The notes beneath the pieces were generated by a model, which saw only the letters and a list, made by a program, of their open reading frames with translations, ran no database searches and was not told the DNA's origin. Source: Ephemerocybe angulata (Eukaryota; Basidiomycota; Agaricomycetes; Agaricales; Psathyrellaceae). From it: a stretch of DNA of 64,000 nt. Numbering within the stretch: position 1 is the first letter of the stretch; every line of letters starts with the position of its first letter. The translations under genes and the position numbers were made by a program. Location of the stretch: contig JAACJK010000065.1 in assembly GCA_013368325.1 (NCBI GenBank), forward strand, positions 310,001 to 374,000, in the 5' to 3' direction. Positions 22,603 to 36,741 of this stretch are shown here, one piece after another.

Positions 22603-23336
22603 CCATCCAGATATTCCAAAGATCTTATTCAGTAGGAGGTCTCAGGGAGGAAAGCGGGGGGTGGATAAGCTGAGCAAGCATGAGATCCCGCTCGGCAAAT
22701 CGGCAATGGCCCATCGCTGTCCATCGCGATCAGCTGCGAGCGCCTATAAAGTTTTACCACGCGCGGGCGCCTGTCTGCCCAGAGGTCGGTTCGACTCTTT
22801 TGGGGTTGCTCGATCCTGCGTAGTAAATAGAGTGACGAATGAATGAATGAATGAACAGCCGAATGGGTCGATGAGGAAGGGAGGAAGAAAGAGGTCAGTG
22901 TCAGTGCGTGTGTAAGTGGCGGGCGGACCGACGTACGACGAGCGGTGGTGGAGGGATGAAAGGAAGATTTGGTTGCCATTGGTAGACGCCGGTGACTCTT
23001 ATCCAATCAGCGAGAATGATGTGGCTGTGTCGAAAAATCAAGGATGATCGAGGCCGGCACGCCGCCCTTGTCCTCCCCCTCGTTCTCTTTCAGCTCCTTT
23101 GTGTTCTTGTTCCTGTTCTTGATATTGTAGGGGTATAAGGGAGATGATTCGGGTGCAAACGGGCGTTCCTGAAGATGTACTTAGCTACAAGTGTCAAAAG
23201 GAGGAGTTATTATTTGAAGGCATGATATTATCCGAGTCTCTGGTTCCTTGCTACCGTATCGCGCCACATATCTTACAAAATAAGTACATACTTCTTAGAC
23301 TCTACTTCAAGCTAAATACTATGCATCTAGCCTCCT

Positions 23337-24964
23337 CTAATCCTTTGAAACCTGGATGACAATCTTTCCAACGTGTTTCTGCGACTCCAGGTGCGCAAAA
23401 GCAGCAATACCCTCCTCAAACGCAAAGACCTTGTCAATAACAGGCGTCGTCTTCTCAGGGTTCGCCTCAATGAGTCTAACCATATCCTTGAACCTATAAA
23501 CCCATTCAGCCCATTCTCCAAGTATCAGGTGAGGAGACGCAAACGTACTGAGCTACGGATCCAATGAGAATACCCCGAACCTCGGCGGCGCGACCAAGGA
23601 CGAGGCGGAAGATATCTTGAGGTAAATCGCCCTGTAAATTTCAACAACGCGTGAGCAGCTAAATTGAGGGGACAAAAAACGCAAAGTACTACGTACATGC
23701 GTGAGGACGCCGATAACGTAGACCCCTCCTCCCATCCTGACGCTCTTGATAGACTTGTGCATCGTACCCTGGCCTCCCACCTCCACGACGTGGTCCACAC
23801 CGACGTCATTCGTCTTTGAAAGAGTAGGGATCAAAAACTATCATCGGACTTTCAGCAGTGGAGGTACACACAATCTTCAAAACCTCTTCCTCCCAGTTGG
23901 GCGTGTTACGATAGTTAATGAGATGCTTCGCACCCAACTTTTCTGCAATCTTGAGCTTCTCGTCCGACGAGGAGGTGGCGATGACCGTAGCTCCAGATGT
24001 TACAGCGAGCTGAAGTGCCCAGCTATAAAGTAGAGTGTCTTTAGCTATGGCAATATAATGGTTAGGACATGTTTGAGAGACAGACGTACATGGACACCCC
24101 TCCGGTTCCGAGAACGAGGACGGTATCCCCAGCTTTGATGGGGTTGCCGCGACCGTTGAGCGCGTTATAGGCAGTAAGAGCCGCACATCTATGTTACCCA
24201 GAATACCCTTCAGCGTCTTTCTTTAATCTAAGAAAAGTCTCAATCCTTACGGCAAAGTAGAGGCTTGTTGGTACGAAAAATGTGCCGGGATCCTAACCAA
24301 AGACTATCCAAAATCGTGAGCGCCCAAATTCCAAGTCCATCTCCGTCCTCATAACAAACGATGAATATGCATACCTCGGAAGGGAACGCCCTATACTCAG
24401 TCAACACCCCCGGCGCGACAGCGCCAAGGGCAGCAGCCATAGTAGCAGCAGTCGGATCGCCATGAAGATGCGCAGGGCTAAAGTTCGCGCAGACGCGGTC
24501 GCCGGCTTTCCAGTCGGTGACGTCTGGCCCAACCGCGATGACTTCCCCAGCCATGTCTGAGCCCGGAACGATTTCGCGGCCACTGAACAGGAGATGGAGA
24601 GTGGTGGTGTTAGAATTGGTGAGGGTGAAGGGATAACGGTGAGATCTATGTACGTACTCTAGGCCGCCGTAGAACTCGTTTGCGATGGCTAAGTCGCGGT
24701 ACTATGTATATCATCGATGATGGGTTGAAGGGTTTACGGTGCTCAGATGACGGGCCTGCTTACCTGGAGTGATGCGGCGTGGACTTTGACGAGGACTTCA
24801 TTAGCCTTGAGCTTGGGGACCTCGACTTCGGTGATAGTCAAATTCTTGTAGCCTTCCTTCTGCAGTCAAAATGTCAGGAACAAGGATTCATGGAGGTTGT
24901 GCAACATCCAACTCACGCGACCAGCGGGGAGGAAGTACTGCCTAGATTTCTGAGGGGTAGACAT
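23337..24964 (-). CDS. Medium-chain NAD(P)-dependent oxidoreductase (MDR), copy 2
   Basis: Tandem paralogue of copy 1 with the same exon layout. It starts MSTPQKSRQYFLPAGR and contains PKLKANEVLVKVHAASLQ, YRDLAIANEFYGG, GSDMAGEVIAVGPDVTDW, SLVRIPAHFSYQQASTLP, GTGGVSM, SGATVIATSSSDEKLKIAEK, VGVDHVVEVGGQGTM and HVGKIVIQVSKD. The nucleotide-binding Gly-rich turn and the SDMAGE zinc-less signature are intact, so the enzyme is predicted active. The same extra intron as in copy 1 interrupts the segment before SLVRIP. Protein differences from copy 1 are scattered conservative changes, which suggests both copies are maintained. Confidence 0.82.
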
Positions 24965-25032
24965 ATCTGTTCAGTGCAGAGGGAATTTGGGAAAGTGGGG
25001 TTGTGGACTTCCTAAGGCGAATCCATGACGCA

Positions 25033-25039
25033 TTTTATA
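25033..25039 (-). promoter_or_regulatory. TATA box of MDR copy 2
   Basis: TATAAAA on the minus strand about 69 bp before the start codon, in sequence conserved with copy 1. Confidence 0.6.
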
Positions 25040-25262
25040 CCTTTTCTACGGGAGCAATGATCCAAAAAGCTTCCAAGGACCTTATTCAGCAGGAAGGCTC
25101 TCAGGATAACTAAGCACTGGGACTCGGGGGAGGAAGGAAGGAGCGGGGCTGAGCAAGCAATCGCTCCCGCTCGGCAAATCGGCACTGGCCCATCGCGCCC
25201 CATCGCGATCAGGTGCGAGCGCCTATAAAGTTTTACCACGCCGGGCGCCTGTCTGCCCGGGC

Positions 25263-26787
25263 TTGATGTTGGCTGCTAGCCCTACGCATCGTGAGGTTGG
25301 TTAGCTCTTGAGCGCCCCCAACCAAGCATCTCCAGCTAAAGAGTGGGTGCTGGGTCCGCTGTGCTTAGGTAAGAGTCCCGGACAAAATGGCGCGAACTTC
25401 AAGGCGCGAAGACTGCGCAATGTCCGGTGATGGCACTGGAAGAACGACGTGTCGCTCGTGTATCACGGCAAAGTTGGTAAGTTCTCGAATAGATATAGAC
25501 CGTATAGCGAGTAGAACTCACCGATAGTTACCACTGGAATGGGAGTCGGCCCCCAAAGCAGTTCTTACGATGCCCACCTTTGACCCCTGCCAGGGGATAC
25601 ATCTCCTTTACAGACAATTTCCCAAGCTTCTGGTGGCTCGAACTATGTACTTAGACGCACATTCTACGCTGTCAGCCCAGCGTGAAAAGTAGGTTCCCCA
25701 AAAGACCGGCGCGGTTGTCCCGCTGGAAACTATACAAACAAACCTACACGTAATCGAGCGAGAAAACTTGATGAGGGGCGGCTAAAAGAACAAATGATTG
25801 GTTATACCTGCTCAAGCACGTTGTCCTGATACATTGCCTTCAGCGAGCGCCTAAGTGGGCGTCTGCGTCTGACGTCTGACGCGCCAAGCCCCTATACTGA
25901 GCGGGAGACCGATGCCCGAGCGAACCTGACGCGCCACGGGATTCGACGCGTGGCAAGCTCAACTTCCGACGAGGAACGTGGACTGAGACAGAAACCTTTC
26001 CAAACCTCTCTCTCATCTTGACGATTTACTTTATACCCAGCAAGCTGCAACTGATATGTGGTATTGAGGAGTTTGTGTTTCGTATGCCATGGTCTTTTTG
26101 CCGTCTGAAATCAATAGGTAACGTTCCAACATGGTACTTCCGGCCTTTCTCTAAATCTCACTTACGTGCTCTGGGATCCAGGTATCTTCTTGTGTTCACA
26201 CCTTGTCGCTCCTAAGAAAGCGGCGGGAAAGGCGGGAAAGGGAATGAATTGGCCAGCCTCAATGACAGTTCAAGGGAGAATCTGCGAGTCGCTACGTGGC
26301 CATGGTAAGTAAGCTTACCTCTGGTTCTAAAGTGGGAGTCGTTGAGCTCCACGTACGTGTGGGAGGGCTTGGTCAGTAATTCCATCCTGCATCCAAGGGT
26401 TTAAGATTAGATCCAGGGCCTCCATGCCGTGGCGCCCATCACCCACCGGTGAGCCAGGTTCTGCCTGATGCTGATAACTCAACTTGGACCTGATATACTG
26501 GGGTGACATGCAGGATCGTGCCAGATAGCAGGAGAAATACGCCGCTACATAGCTGGAATAGTTTTGATAAACGCCGAATGCTGCAAAGTTCAAAGTGCAA
26601 ATGGGTCGCGCAAACGGCCATCGGCGTCAAGGAAACTCCCTCCTTCTGATGCGGCTGTGTCCTGTTTCATGAGGTCCCATCTCCTCGAAATTGGCATCAA
26701 TCAGCGAGATGGCCGCATCCACCGCTACAGCGGTTGGCCTGAAACAATTCTTACCGAACTCTCCTCTCCCCACCACATCTCTGTGAG
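25263..26787. other. Intergenic, upstream of kexin
   Basis: About 1.5 kb without a recognisable gene. A short stretch near 25387-25477 (MARTSRREDCAMSGDG..., ending at a GTAAGT donor) looks faintly exon-like, but no partner exon was found. The last several hundred bases should hold the kexin promoter. Confidence 0.4.
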
Positions 26788-29606
26788 ATGCGTCTCCTCT
26801 GGAAGCCGATTGCGCTGGCTGCGCTAGTCGTGCGCGCCCAAAACACCCCGCGTCGACCGGCAGCGAGGGAATACGACACCCACAACTACTATATCGTCGA
26901 GCACGATGTCCAGCCGGGCGCTTCGATACACGACGTGGCCAAAACTCTTGGGGTCGAGGTTGTGGAGCCCCTCGGGGAGCTCGACGACCACTGGGTCGTG
27001 CGGACGCCCAAGCTCAACGGGGACCTGGAGGCGAGGGGCTTCGATCCCGTGCTCGATGCATACCACTCGCTACGAGACGTGGCACTCTCGGGGGACGGCT
27101 TGGAAGCACGGTCAGGACAGGACCTCGAGTTCTCGAAACGCCTCTACAACTCGATAGCCTTCCTCGAGCGCCAGGAGCTGGAGCTCAGAGAGAAGCGCGC
27201 GCCTCCCCCGATAAAGCCCCCGCCAAAGTCGGCCGCCATCGTGAAGGAGTTTAACATCGAGGATCCGTATTTCCCTAGGCAGTGGCATCTTGTGAACGAC
27301 GAGTACCCAGAGAATATGATGAATGTGACTGGGCTTTGGGCGGAGGGGATTACGGGTAAAGGGGTCCTGTCGGGCCTCATCGACGATGGTCTCGACTATA
27401 CGAGCGAAGACTTAGCAGCCAACTTCGTACGTCACCTTCCCCCTGCCAGAATGACTGCATTCCTTATACCATCTTCCAGGATGCAAAGAACTCCTACGAC
27501 TTTAACGACCACGAAGCCCTCCCCACACCGAAGAAGGAGCGGGACCATCACGGCACGCGATGCGCAGGCCAGATCGCCGCAGTCAAGAACCGGGCCTGCG
27601 GTATTGGCATTGCCTACGAGTCCAAGGTCTCAGGAATCCGTATCCTCTCGGGTCGTATCACTACAGCGGACGAGGCGATCGCCCTCAACTACGGCTTCCA
27701 GGACGTTCATCTCTACAGCTGCAGCTGGGGACCCCGAGATGACGGCACCAAGATGCAGGGTCCTTCGTACATTATCAGGAAGGCCGTGTTGAATGGTATC
27801 AACAAGGGAAGAGGAGGCAAGGGGTCTGTGTTCGTCTTCGCTAGCGGAAACGGTGCACACCACGGCGACCAGTGCAATTTCGATGGGTACACAAACAGCA
27901 TCTATTCCGTAACGGTCGGCTCGGTCGACTACAAGGGTTTGCATCCCAAGTACTCGGAAGCTTGCGCTGCTGTTATGGTCGTCGCGTACAGCTCCGGCAG
28001 CGGAAACCACATCGTGAGTTTTCATACTCATTCAATTTTCGTCCGTCTTCTAATTGCATGCAGGTTACCACCGATAGGGGCAAGAATGGGTGCGCTACGA
28101 ACCACGGAGGTACATCGGCTGCTGCACCCAACGCAGCCGGTGTCATCGCACTTGCACTCTCCGTCCGACCGGACCTCACATGGCGCGACGTCCAGCACCT
28201 CTGCGTCCAGACCGCGCGCCAGATCAACCCGCACGACAGCGACTGGTCGAAGATGGCGAGCGGCAAGTACTACAGCAACAAGTACGGGTTCGGCGTCCTC
28301 GACGGGTGGTCCTACGTCCAGGCTGCGAAGACTTGGAAGCTCGTGAAGCCCCAGGCGTGGGTCGAGACGCCCACGATCCAGATTAGCAACGGCACGATGG
28401 ACGAGCATAAGGAGTTTGAGGGCGGAGACTTTATTGATGATGGAGGGGTGTCGAGCACAATCTTGATCACGAAGGAAATGCTTGCCCAGAACAACTTTGA
28501 AAAGCTCGAGCACGTCACTGTGCGCGTGTGGATCGACCATACCAGGCGAGGAGACGTCGAGGTGTACCTTGAGAGCCCTAATGGCATTCGGAGTGTGCTT
28601 GCCAAGCCGAGAGAGAGGGACAACGCGAAGACTGGGTTCCCCGGATGGGAGTTCATGTCTGTCAAGCATTGGTATGATCCCTACCACTACATCCAGTATC
28701 CGCCAAACTAACCACCAATAACTTCACAGGGGCGAAAACCCGGTAGGCAGCTGGAGGATCCACATCTCCGACCAAGAGCTGGAAGCCGAAGAGGGCTACT
28801 TCCTAGGCTGGAACATGCAGCTATGGGGCGAGTCCATCGACCCCGCCAAGGCCAAGCTCTACGAGATCAACAAACACGACGACCTCCTCCCGCCCTTCCG
28901 CAACGGCACCATCACGCCCGCTCGCCCCGTCATCCCTCCACACGTGGGCGACCCCGCGCCAACCGAGACACACACGACGCTGCACGGCAAGCCCACTGAC
29001 AACCTCCCGCACGGCTCGACGACGCCCCCGCCTCCCGGATGGCTCTCCGACCTCAGCAAGGCGAAGCAGAACTGGCTCATGGGCGTCGTCGCCGTCATAA
29101 TCCTGCTCAACTTCGCGGGTGCGATCTACTACTGCCGCAAGCACTTCGGGCTGTGGGGCGACGACCCCGCGGCGGCGTACAACGCCCTTCCTGGGGGCGA
29201 GACGATGCCCATGGCGAACATCACTGGGGGACGCCGCGAGGGCCAGGGCACTGGGCGGAGGCTGTACGATGTCGTTGAGGAAGAGGAGGGCGCGGACGGT
29301 GCGTTGGCAGCGCGCGGGCCTCCCGCGGCGTCTGCGGCTCAGAGGACTGGAAATGCGCCTGGACGCTCGACGGGTGGGCTTGGGTTCCATTCTGGGTTCT
29401 TGGATGACGATGACCCGTTGACTGCTGCACCGACGGCTGGGGTTGCGGGAGGCGCGAGGTATAGGGATGATGATGGGCTCCCGCCGAGGACTGCTCAGCC
29501 TGTGACCGCTTCCGCAGTCAAGGTTTCTGAACCTGCTGCTAGCCCTGAGGAGAGTAGCGCCAGCTCTGAGGACGGGAATTTGTGGGAGGATGCGAGGGCG
29601 AAGTAA
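26788..29606 (+). CDS. KEX2: Kexin, Golgi prohormone-processing serine protease
   Basis: Four exons, 26788-27426, 27480-28013, 28064-28671 and 28730-29606, give 885 residues with every join in frame. This subtilisin-like (S8B) protease cleaves secreted precursors after Lys-Arg and Arg-Arg in the late Golgi. Visible parts: signal peptide; prodomain ending at Lys-Arg 136-137 (LREKR), the likely self-cleavage site; catalytic Asp199 (LIDDGLDY), His237 (DHHGTRCAG), oxyanion Asn337 (ASGNG) and Ser409 (GGTSAAAP). Next come a P domain (HVTVRVWIDHTRRGDVEVYL), a Thr/Pro-rich stem, one transmembrane helix at about 709-729 and an acidic cytoplasmic tail. All catalytic residues are present, so it should be active. 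It converges on DBP2. Confidence 0.96.
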
Positions 29607-29996
29607 GTGGGTAGGGCTTATAATGCCGGCGAGAGTAGCGAAAACTTGAAAAGCGAAATATTGCTTTGCATCTAGAACATATATCTATACCATACCATCT
29701 TCCTGTTGTATGTAACCACGCATGCTCTCAATCGTAATCGGATTCACTCTATACCGTTCGTGCGAAGGGCGGAAGATGCCAGACTTGTGCTAGACCCATG
29801 GCGCAATCCTCGAGCTCGTTGTACTCACGATCAAGTGGGAGATGTTTTGAACAAGAATAAAATGCAAATGCGACACAGAATACATAGCCCTCTATTGACT
29901 AGCAGGATATACAATAGGAAGAAAGGAATGAAAGCAGACTCTATGGATATGAGCAGGTATCATCGGGTAAAAGGTGGGAAAGAAGAAGAGGGGGCA
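29607..29996. other. Intergenic between KEX2 and DBP2
   Basis: 390 bp between two convergent stop codons, presumably the two 3' UTRs. Nothing else seen. Confidence 0.5.
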
Positions 29997-32716
<2,720 letters not shown>

Positions 32717-35700
32717 TGTTGTGGTTAATGAAGAAACTGTGTTCGTGCGAAAGAATTATTTTTGATTGGCCAAGGCATCACAGCCATCTGATCGATCACG
32801 CGGCATCGTTGTGCCGAATACCCTCTCGTCTTCACTTTGGGCCATTGTTGGTCCGCGAAACGGTCTCTACCTAGGATTCCAGCTAGGACCTGGTACGAAG
32901 GGCGAAGGAGATGGTGGGGTAACTAGAGGCGTGTCACATAACCTTAGGAAAGTTAATCACTTGGGCGGCTCTAAAGACGCAGAGCGTCTATCACAAGCTT
33001 CCCAACTCATCTCCGACCAATCAGGCACTTACGAATGGACTGAACCTGTCACAGCAATCATCCAAGTATCTACATAGAAAGCGCGCATTTCGTAAAGACC
33101 CAGAAGCCAGTCCGGTATCTGTGAGTGTGCGATGTTGCGGTGATACAGGAGCTATCGTTATGATGATTCTCGAATTCTACGGGGGTATGTAGATGCTACT
33201 CACAGGGTCTCTCCAGAAATCAGGGTAACGAGAAGGATATGCGAAGGAAGAGAAGGCTTGGGAATGCGTTCTCACAGATTCACGTTAGCGAAGCACTCGA
33301 AGTGCCCTGTGCGTACCCACGTAGTTGCTGTTGAGACAGCTACCAGCTGTATTTCCGTGTCCGGACGTTGGGTCGCAAGGTGCTACAGTAATGGCTTGCT
33401 ATCCTGGGGCTCCCTTTCCGTCGGCGAAGGGTATTACGGTCTATTTCGCGTAAATCCATCTTTTAGAAGGTCACAATCAATATATCAGCTCGGGGACGCC
33501 TAGGCTCGTACATCCTTAGGAGGAAGGCGCTGACTGGTGCACTGGTAAGCGCCCAGCTTCAGAATGAATGTTAATTAGCAACTTAACTTCCAAGTTCTCC
33601 AAGTACATGCAATTATGTCCTATCACAGCATCTCCGGGTATACGCTTTACCACTGGGAGTAAAGCACAATTATCTGACCTGAAACACCGATTGTAGCGAG
33701 CCTTTACGAACGGGTGAACCACGGGCATCGCTACCAACGAATGGGGGATACGAACCGTTACGTTGGGAGCCAAACGAGCCAGTCAATCGAGCTTCTCTCG
33801 AGAAGGACGCAGCACCGTACGTGCCAAGTGAATTGCGAGAAGTTAGTCACCTTAGGCGATCTGTGATGGAACTTGACGCTTCCTGTAAAGCCATGCTGTG
33901 GGCATGCTTCAACTTCACGTTACCCACATACTCATCTGTGTGCACCGTGCCTGTCCTATAGAAGATGCGGCGTACCCACACACCCTGCACTACAAAAGCC
34001 CCTGGTGCAATAATACCCATTCCATCTACCCGCGCGGGTACTAATACGAATACGAGCTCTATGACCGAGAGCCTCGACTCTCGAACCCTTGAATTCATTC
34101 ATACAACCTCTCCCATCCCGAGTATATCACAACCACAATCTCCTCCAGATCTATGGGTACCGAACAGTTTAGCCGTCTGCAAAACATCGGAAACCCAGCC
34201 CCAAACCCAGACACCAAATACATACATAGAGCTCTGTCAGCGACACGGCGAGGTTGATCAGGGGGTCAAAAGAACCTCATTGACACGGCACACCTTCCCG
34301 TCTAAATCACTATTCGCCCGACTTCTATCTCCTCCATTCTCTTGCAATTGCTTAATCTCTCCACACATCCTAATCGGTGCGAGAATAATCGAGGGGGTTG
34401 CTAATAACTGAGTAATCAGATAGTCAACTATGCTTTCCTCCGCATTCTGATTTTCTCATCGGCAATAAACCCCGTCTCCCATTGGCCCTGCGCAGGCGGT
34501 GATACTAGATACGCTCTAGGTTTATCTCCCGACCAGTAATCGTTCGCCAACCGTGAGCATGGGGGCGAGGCAATATAATCCAGCCCTCGTGAATATCTTA
34601 TTTCGGTGCCTCTTACTTGCCAGATATCGCGGAATTTAGACGTAACTCAGAAAACCGCCGACCTCGAGCGTTCGTCCTCCCGCCGAATCGGAAGTCGGAC
34701 CCCAATCGAGCAGTCTCTGGTCACCCACACATTACCTACCGCGCGGTTGACATACATAACTGCCAATAGAGTTGTTATCTGACCATGTCTAATATGTAAG
34801 GTAGAAGGAAAAGAATCCGAATCCGGCGTGTATACAAGGTAAGTACGCTGAGTTCACCTGGCACCATGACAGTAGATTGGGATACGGCAGCTCGGTTAAC
34901 CATGGATACCGACGCGGGGTACCGTGGACATACCGTCGAAATGGCCTGTCCGATACCGCTTCAGTGAACTGATCGAGGTCCGACGTCTGGATTGGAAGCA
35001 AGTAATTACCCGATGGGTTTAGCATACCATTGCCTTGCCATTGCTACCAGCCAAAAGCATATTAAACACCGGACGGTCAGTCAACTTAAAGCAGAGAGCT
35101 AATATAGAGTCTTAGTTCTAGCCAAGTCGAGCCTCTTGACCGAGAGAAACCTCGTTTGGATTCTTTCTTAAGATTCCTACACTGCTGCAGGAAGGCCAAG
35201 ATGGGTGGGTCACTTACGGTATGAGAACACTCCGGGCTATGGACAGTGCCAAGCACCGCGAGGAAGGCTAGCCGAACCTGAGGTCACTCCTTGGCAGGCC
35301 TCAGGCCAACCTCAGGCCTCACTTAGGTGTCAATAGTCACTCACCATTCACAGGCGCTTGTGGATTACTAGGAAGGTAATTGTCATACGGGTAACCGGCC
35401 TTGCGGGACTATTAATCGCAGTCCTCGTCGAAAAGAAGACGCCCGTTTTATCTACCGACCGCCCAGTGCTAATAGACACTTACACCATATGCCCATGAAG
35501 TGATTAAGGACACGGGATGCCATGCATCTGTCTGACCGACCGGGTGGCGACGAACAGACAGGGATCGTTGAACTACTGTTCCCTCAAGTACTCCGACCAC
35601 ACGACACAGAGTACCCTTGCAAACACTGGCAGCACATGAGCTATCCGGTACTAGTATCGGTGCCGCCTATGATTATCTAGTGCATCACAAACCCAGTCCC

Positions 35701-36441
35701 ATGCGATAACAAACATACAAAACCTACGTACGTAGTAACGTACCACTCGGGCTCGACGCATAACATAGCATAGCTCAAACATATTTCGTGATCTTCATGC
35801 TATCTCCCATATTGCCTGTGCTGATGAATACCTATACGTACCCAGGTTAACCAATCTACCCCTCGAGGCCCCGAGCGCCCAGCTCGACTGCGATCGGCCC
35901 CGCCGGCCCCCGCGTGTCGTAGACAGGATGCCAACCGGGTGAGCTTCAAGGCCGTGTAAGTATCATGTATGACATCCTTGCCCCTCTCGAGATCTCAGAA
36001 ATATACGGAGACTGACACGGCATGACGATTGTCGACCCAAGGATAAACGGCTTTGCAAATAAAACTTTTGGCTGAGTGGGGCTTGATATGATAATGTAGC
36101 GCCGGTGGCAGACTTACCTGAGTATCCATCGCAACTTCTCCATGGAGCATGCGTACGCACCGGCGCGCATTAGCGCGCATAATTAGATCCGCGCCCCTGA
36201 ACCCCGGTCCAATTTAGGCAACGCGCAGACCTCCTTCGTCCGAGTTCTCCATACCCGCTGTCTCGTCAAACCGATCGGACGACAGTGATTCCTAGTAATA
36301 TCATTCCGGGCTCCAGGATCTCTCTCAAACAACCATCATCAACCCAATTGAGCATGACCCCTCATGCCGAGTCCCTGGTATGTGCAGACTCGGAGGAGGA
36401 TCTGCACCCTCCACAAACGAACTCGCACCCACCACACATCC
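32717..36441. other. Gene-poor region of 3.7 kb
   Basis: No ORF with a recognisable motif or spliceable coding pattern. Short frames (for example 33258-33503 and 33965-34411) look like chance. No matches to the repeats described elsewhere in this window were noticed. The part nearest 32717 should hold the DBP2 promoter. Decayed transposon sequence is possible but not demonstrable by eye. Confidence 0.4.
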
Positions 36442-36741
36442 ATGTCAAGTCTCAACCCCCCACTAACCCCAGCCCGAAGCCCAGAACCCCCACCAACTTA
36501 CCTCACGCCCCAGAAACCTTCCCGAAACGACGACGTATCGTATCGCGGCGAGAACCAACTTGGCCCTTCCCTTTCCAGAGCGTATGTACACAGAAGTACC
36601 ACAGGACAGAAGGCGCCTGAGGAAGCCAGAACCCGAGAAGAGGCACACGCTTTTGGTTTGTATGGATCCACCACAGAAAGAACTCGAGAAGCACTTGGCC
36701 CGTCTGGTCCGTCTGTGGATGGGCAGTATCATTACTTATGA
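36442..36741 (+). CDS. Doubtful small Pro/Ser-rich protein
   Basis: 99-codon frame beginning MSSLNPPLTPARSPEPPPTY and continuing LTPQKPSRNDDVSYRGENQL to a hydrophilic end (LGPSGPSVDGQYHYL). Codon pattern and composition look more like a disordered regulatory protein than chance sequence. The frame extends upstream without a stop to 36364. No domain is recognised. It may be an exon of a larger gene, but no splice partner preserving frame was found. Confidence 0.3.
   Translation: MSSLNPPLTPARSPEPPPTYLTPQKPSRNDDVSYRGENQLGPSLSRAYVHRSTTGQKAPEEARTREEAHAFGLYGSTTERTREALGPSGPSVDGQYHYL

Larger units (their letters stand above)
20332..22782 (+). repeat. Tandem duplication, unit 1
   Basis: Matches unit 2 (about 22783-25262) over its full length. 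Both units begin with the stretch GGTCGGTTCGACT..TT..GGGG..GCTCGATCCTG, which in unit 1 is the 5' flank of the La gene, and both carry one MDR gene. Differences include small indels and substitutions throughout. Confidence 0.8.
22783..25262 (+). repeat. Tandem duplication, unit 2
   Basis: Second copy of the 2.45-kb unit. Both units end in the same block, CGCCTATAAAGTTTTACCACG followed by GGGCGCCTGTCTGCCC. In unit 1 that block is joined directly to the start of unit 2 near 22782; in unit 2 it runs into unique sequence near 25262. The first ~250 bp are a displaced copy of La upstream DNA. Confidence 0.8.
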
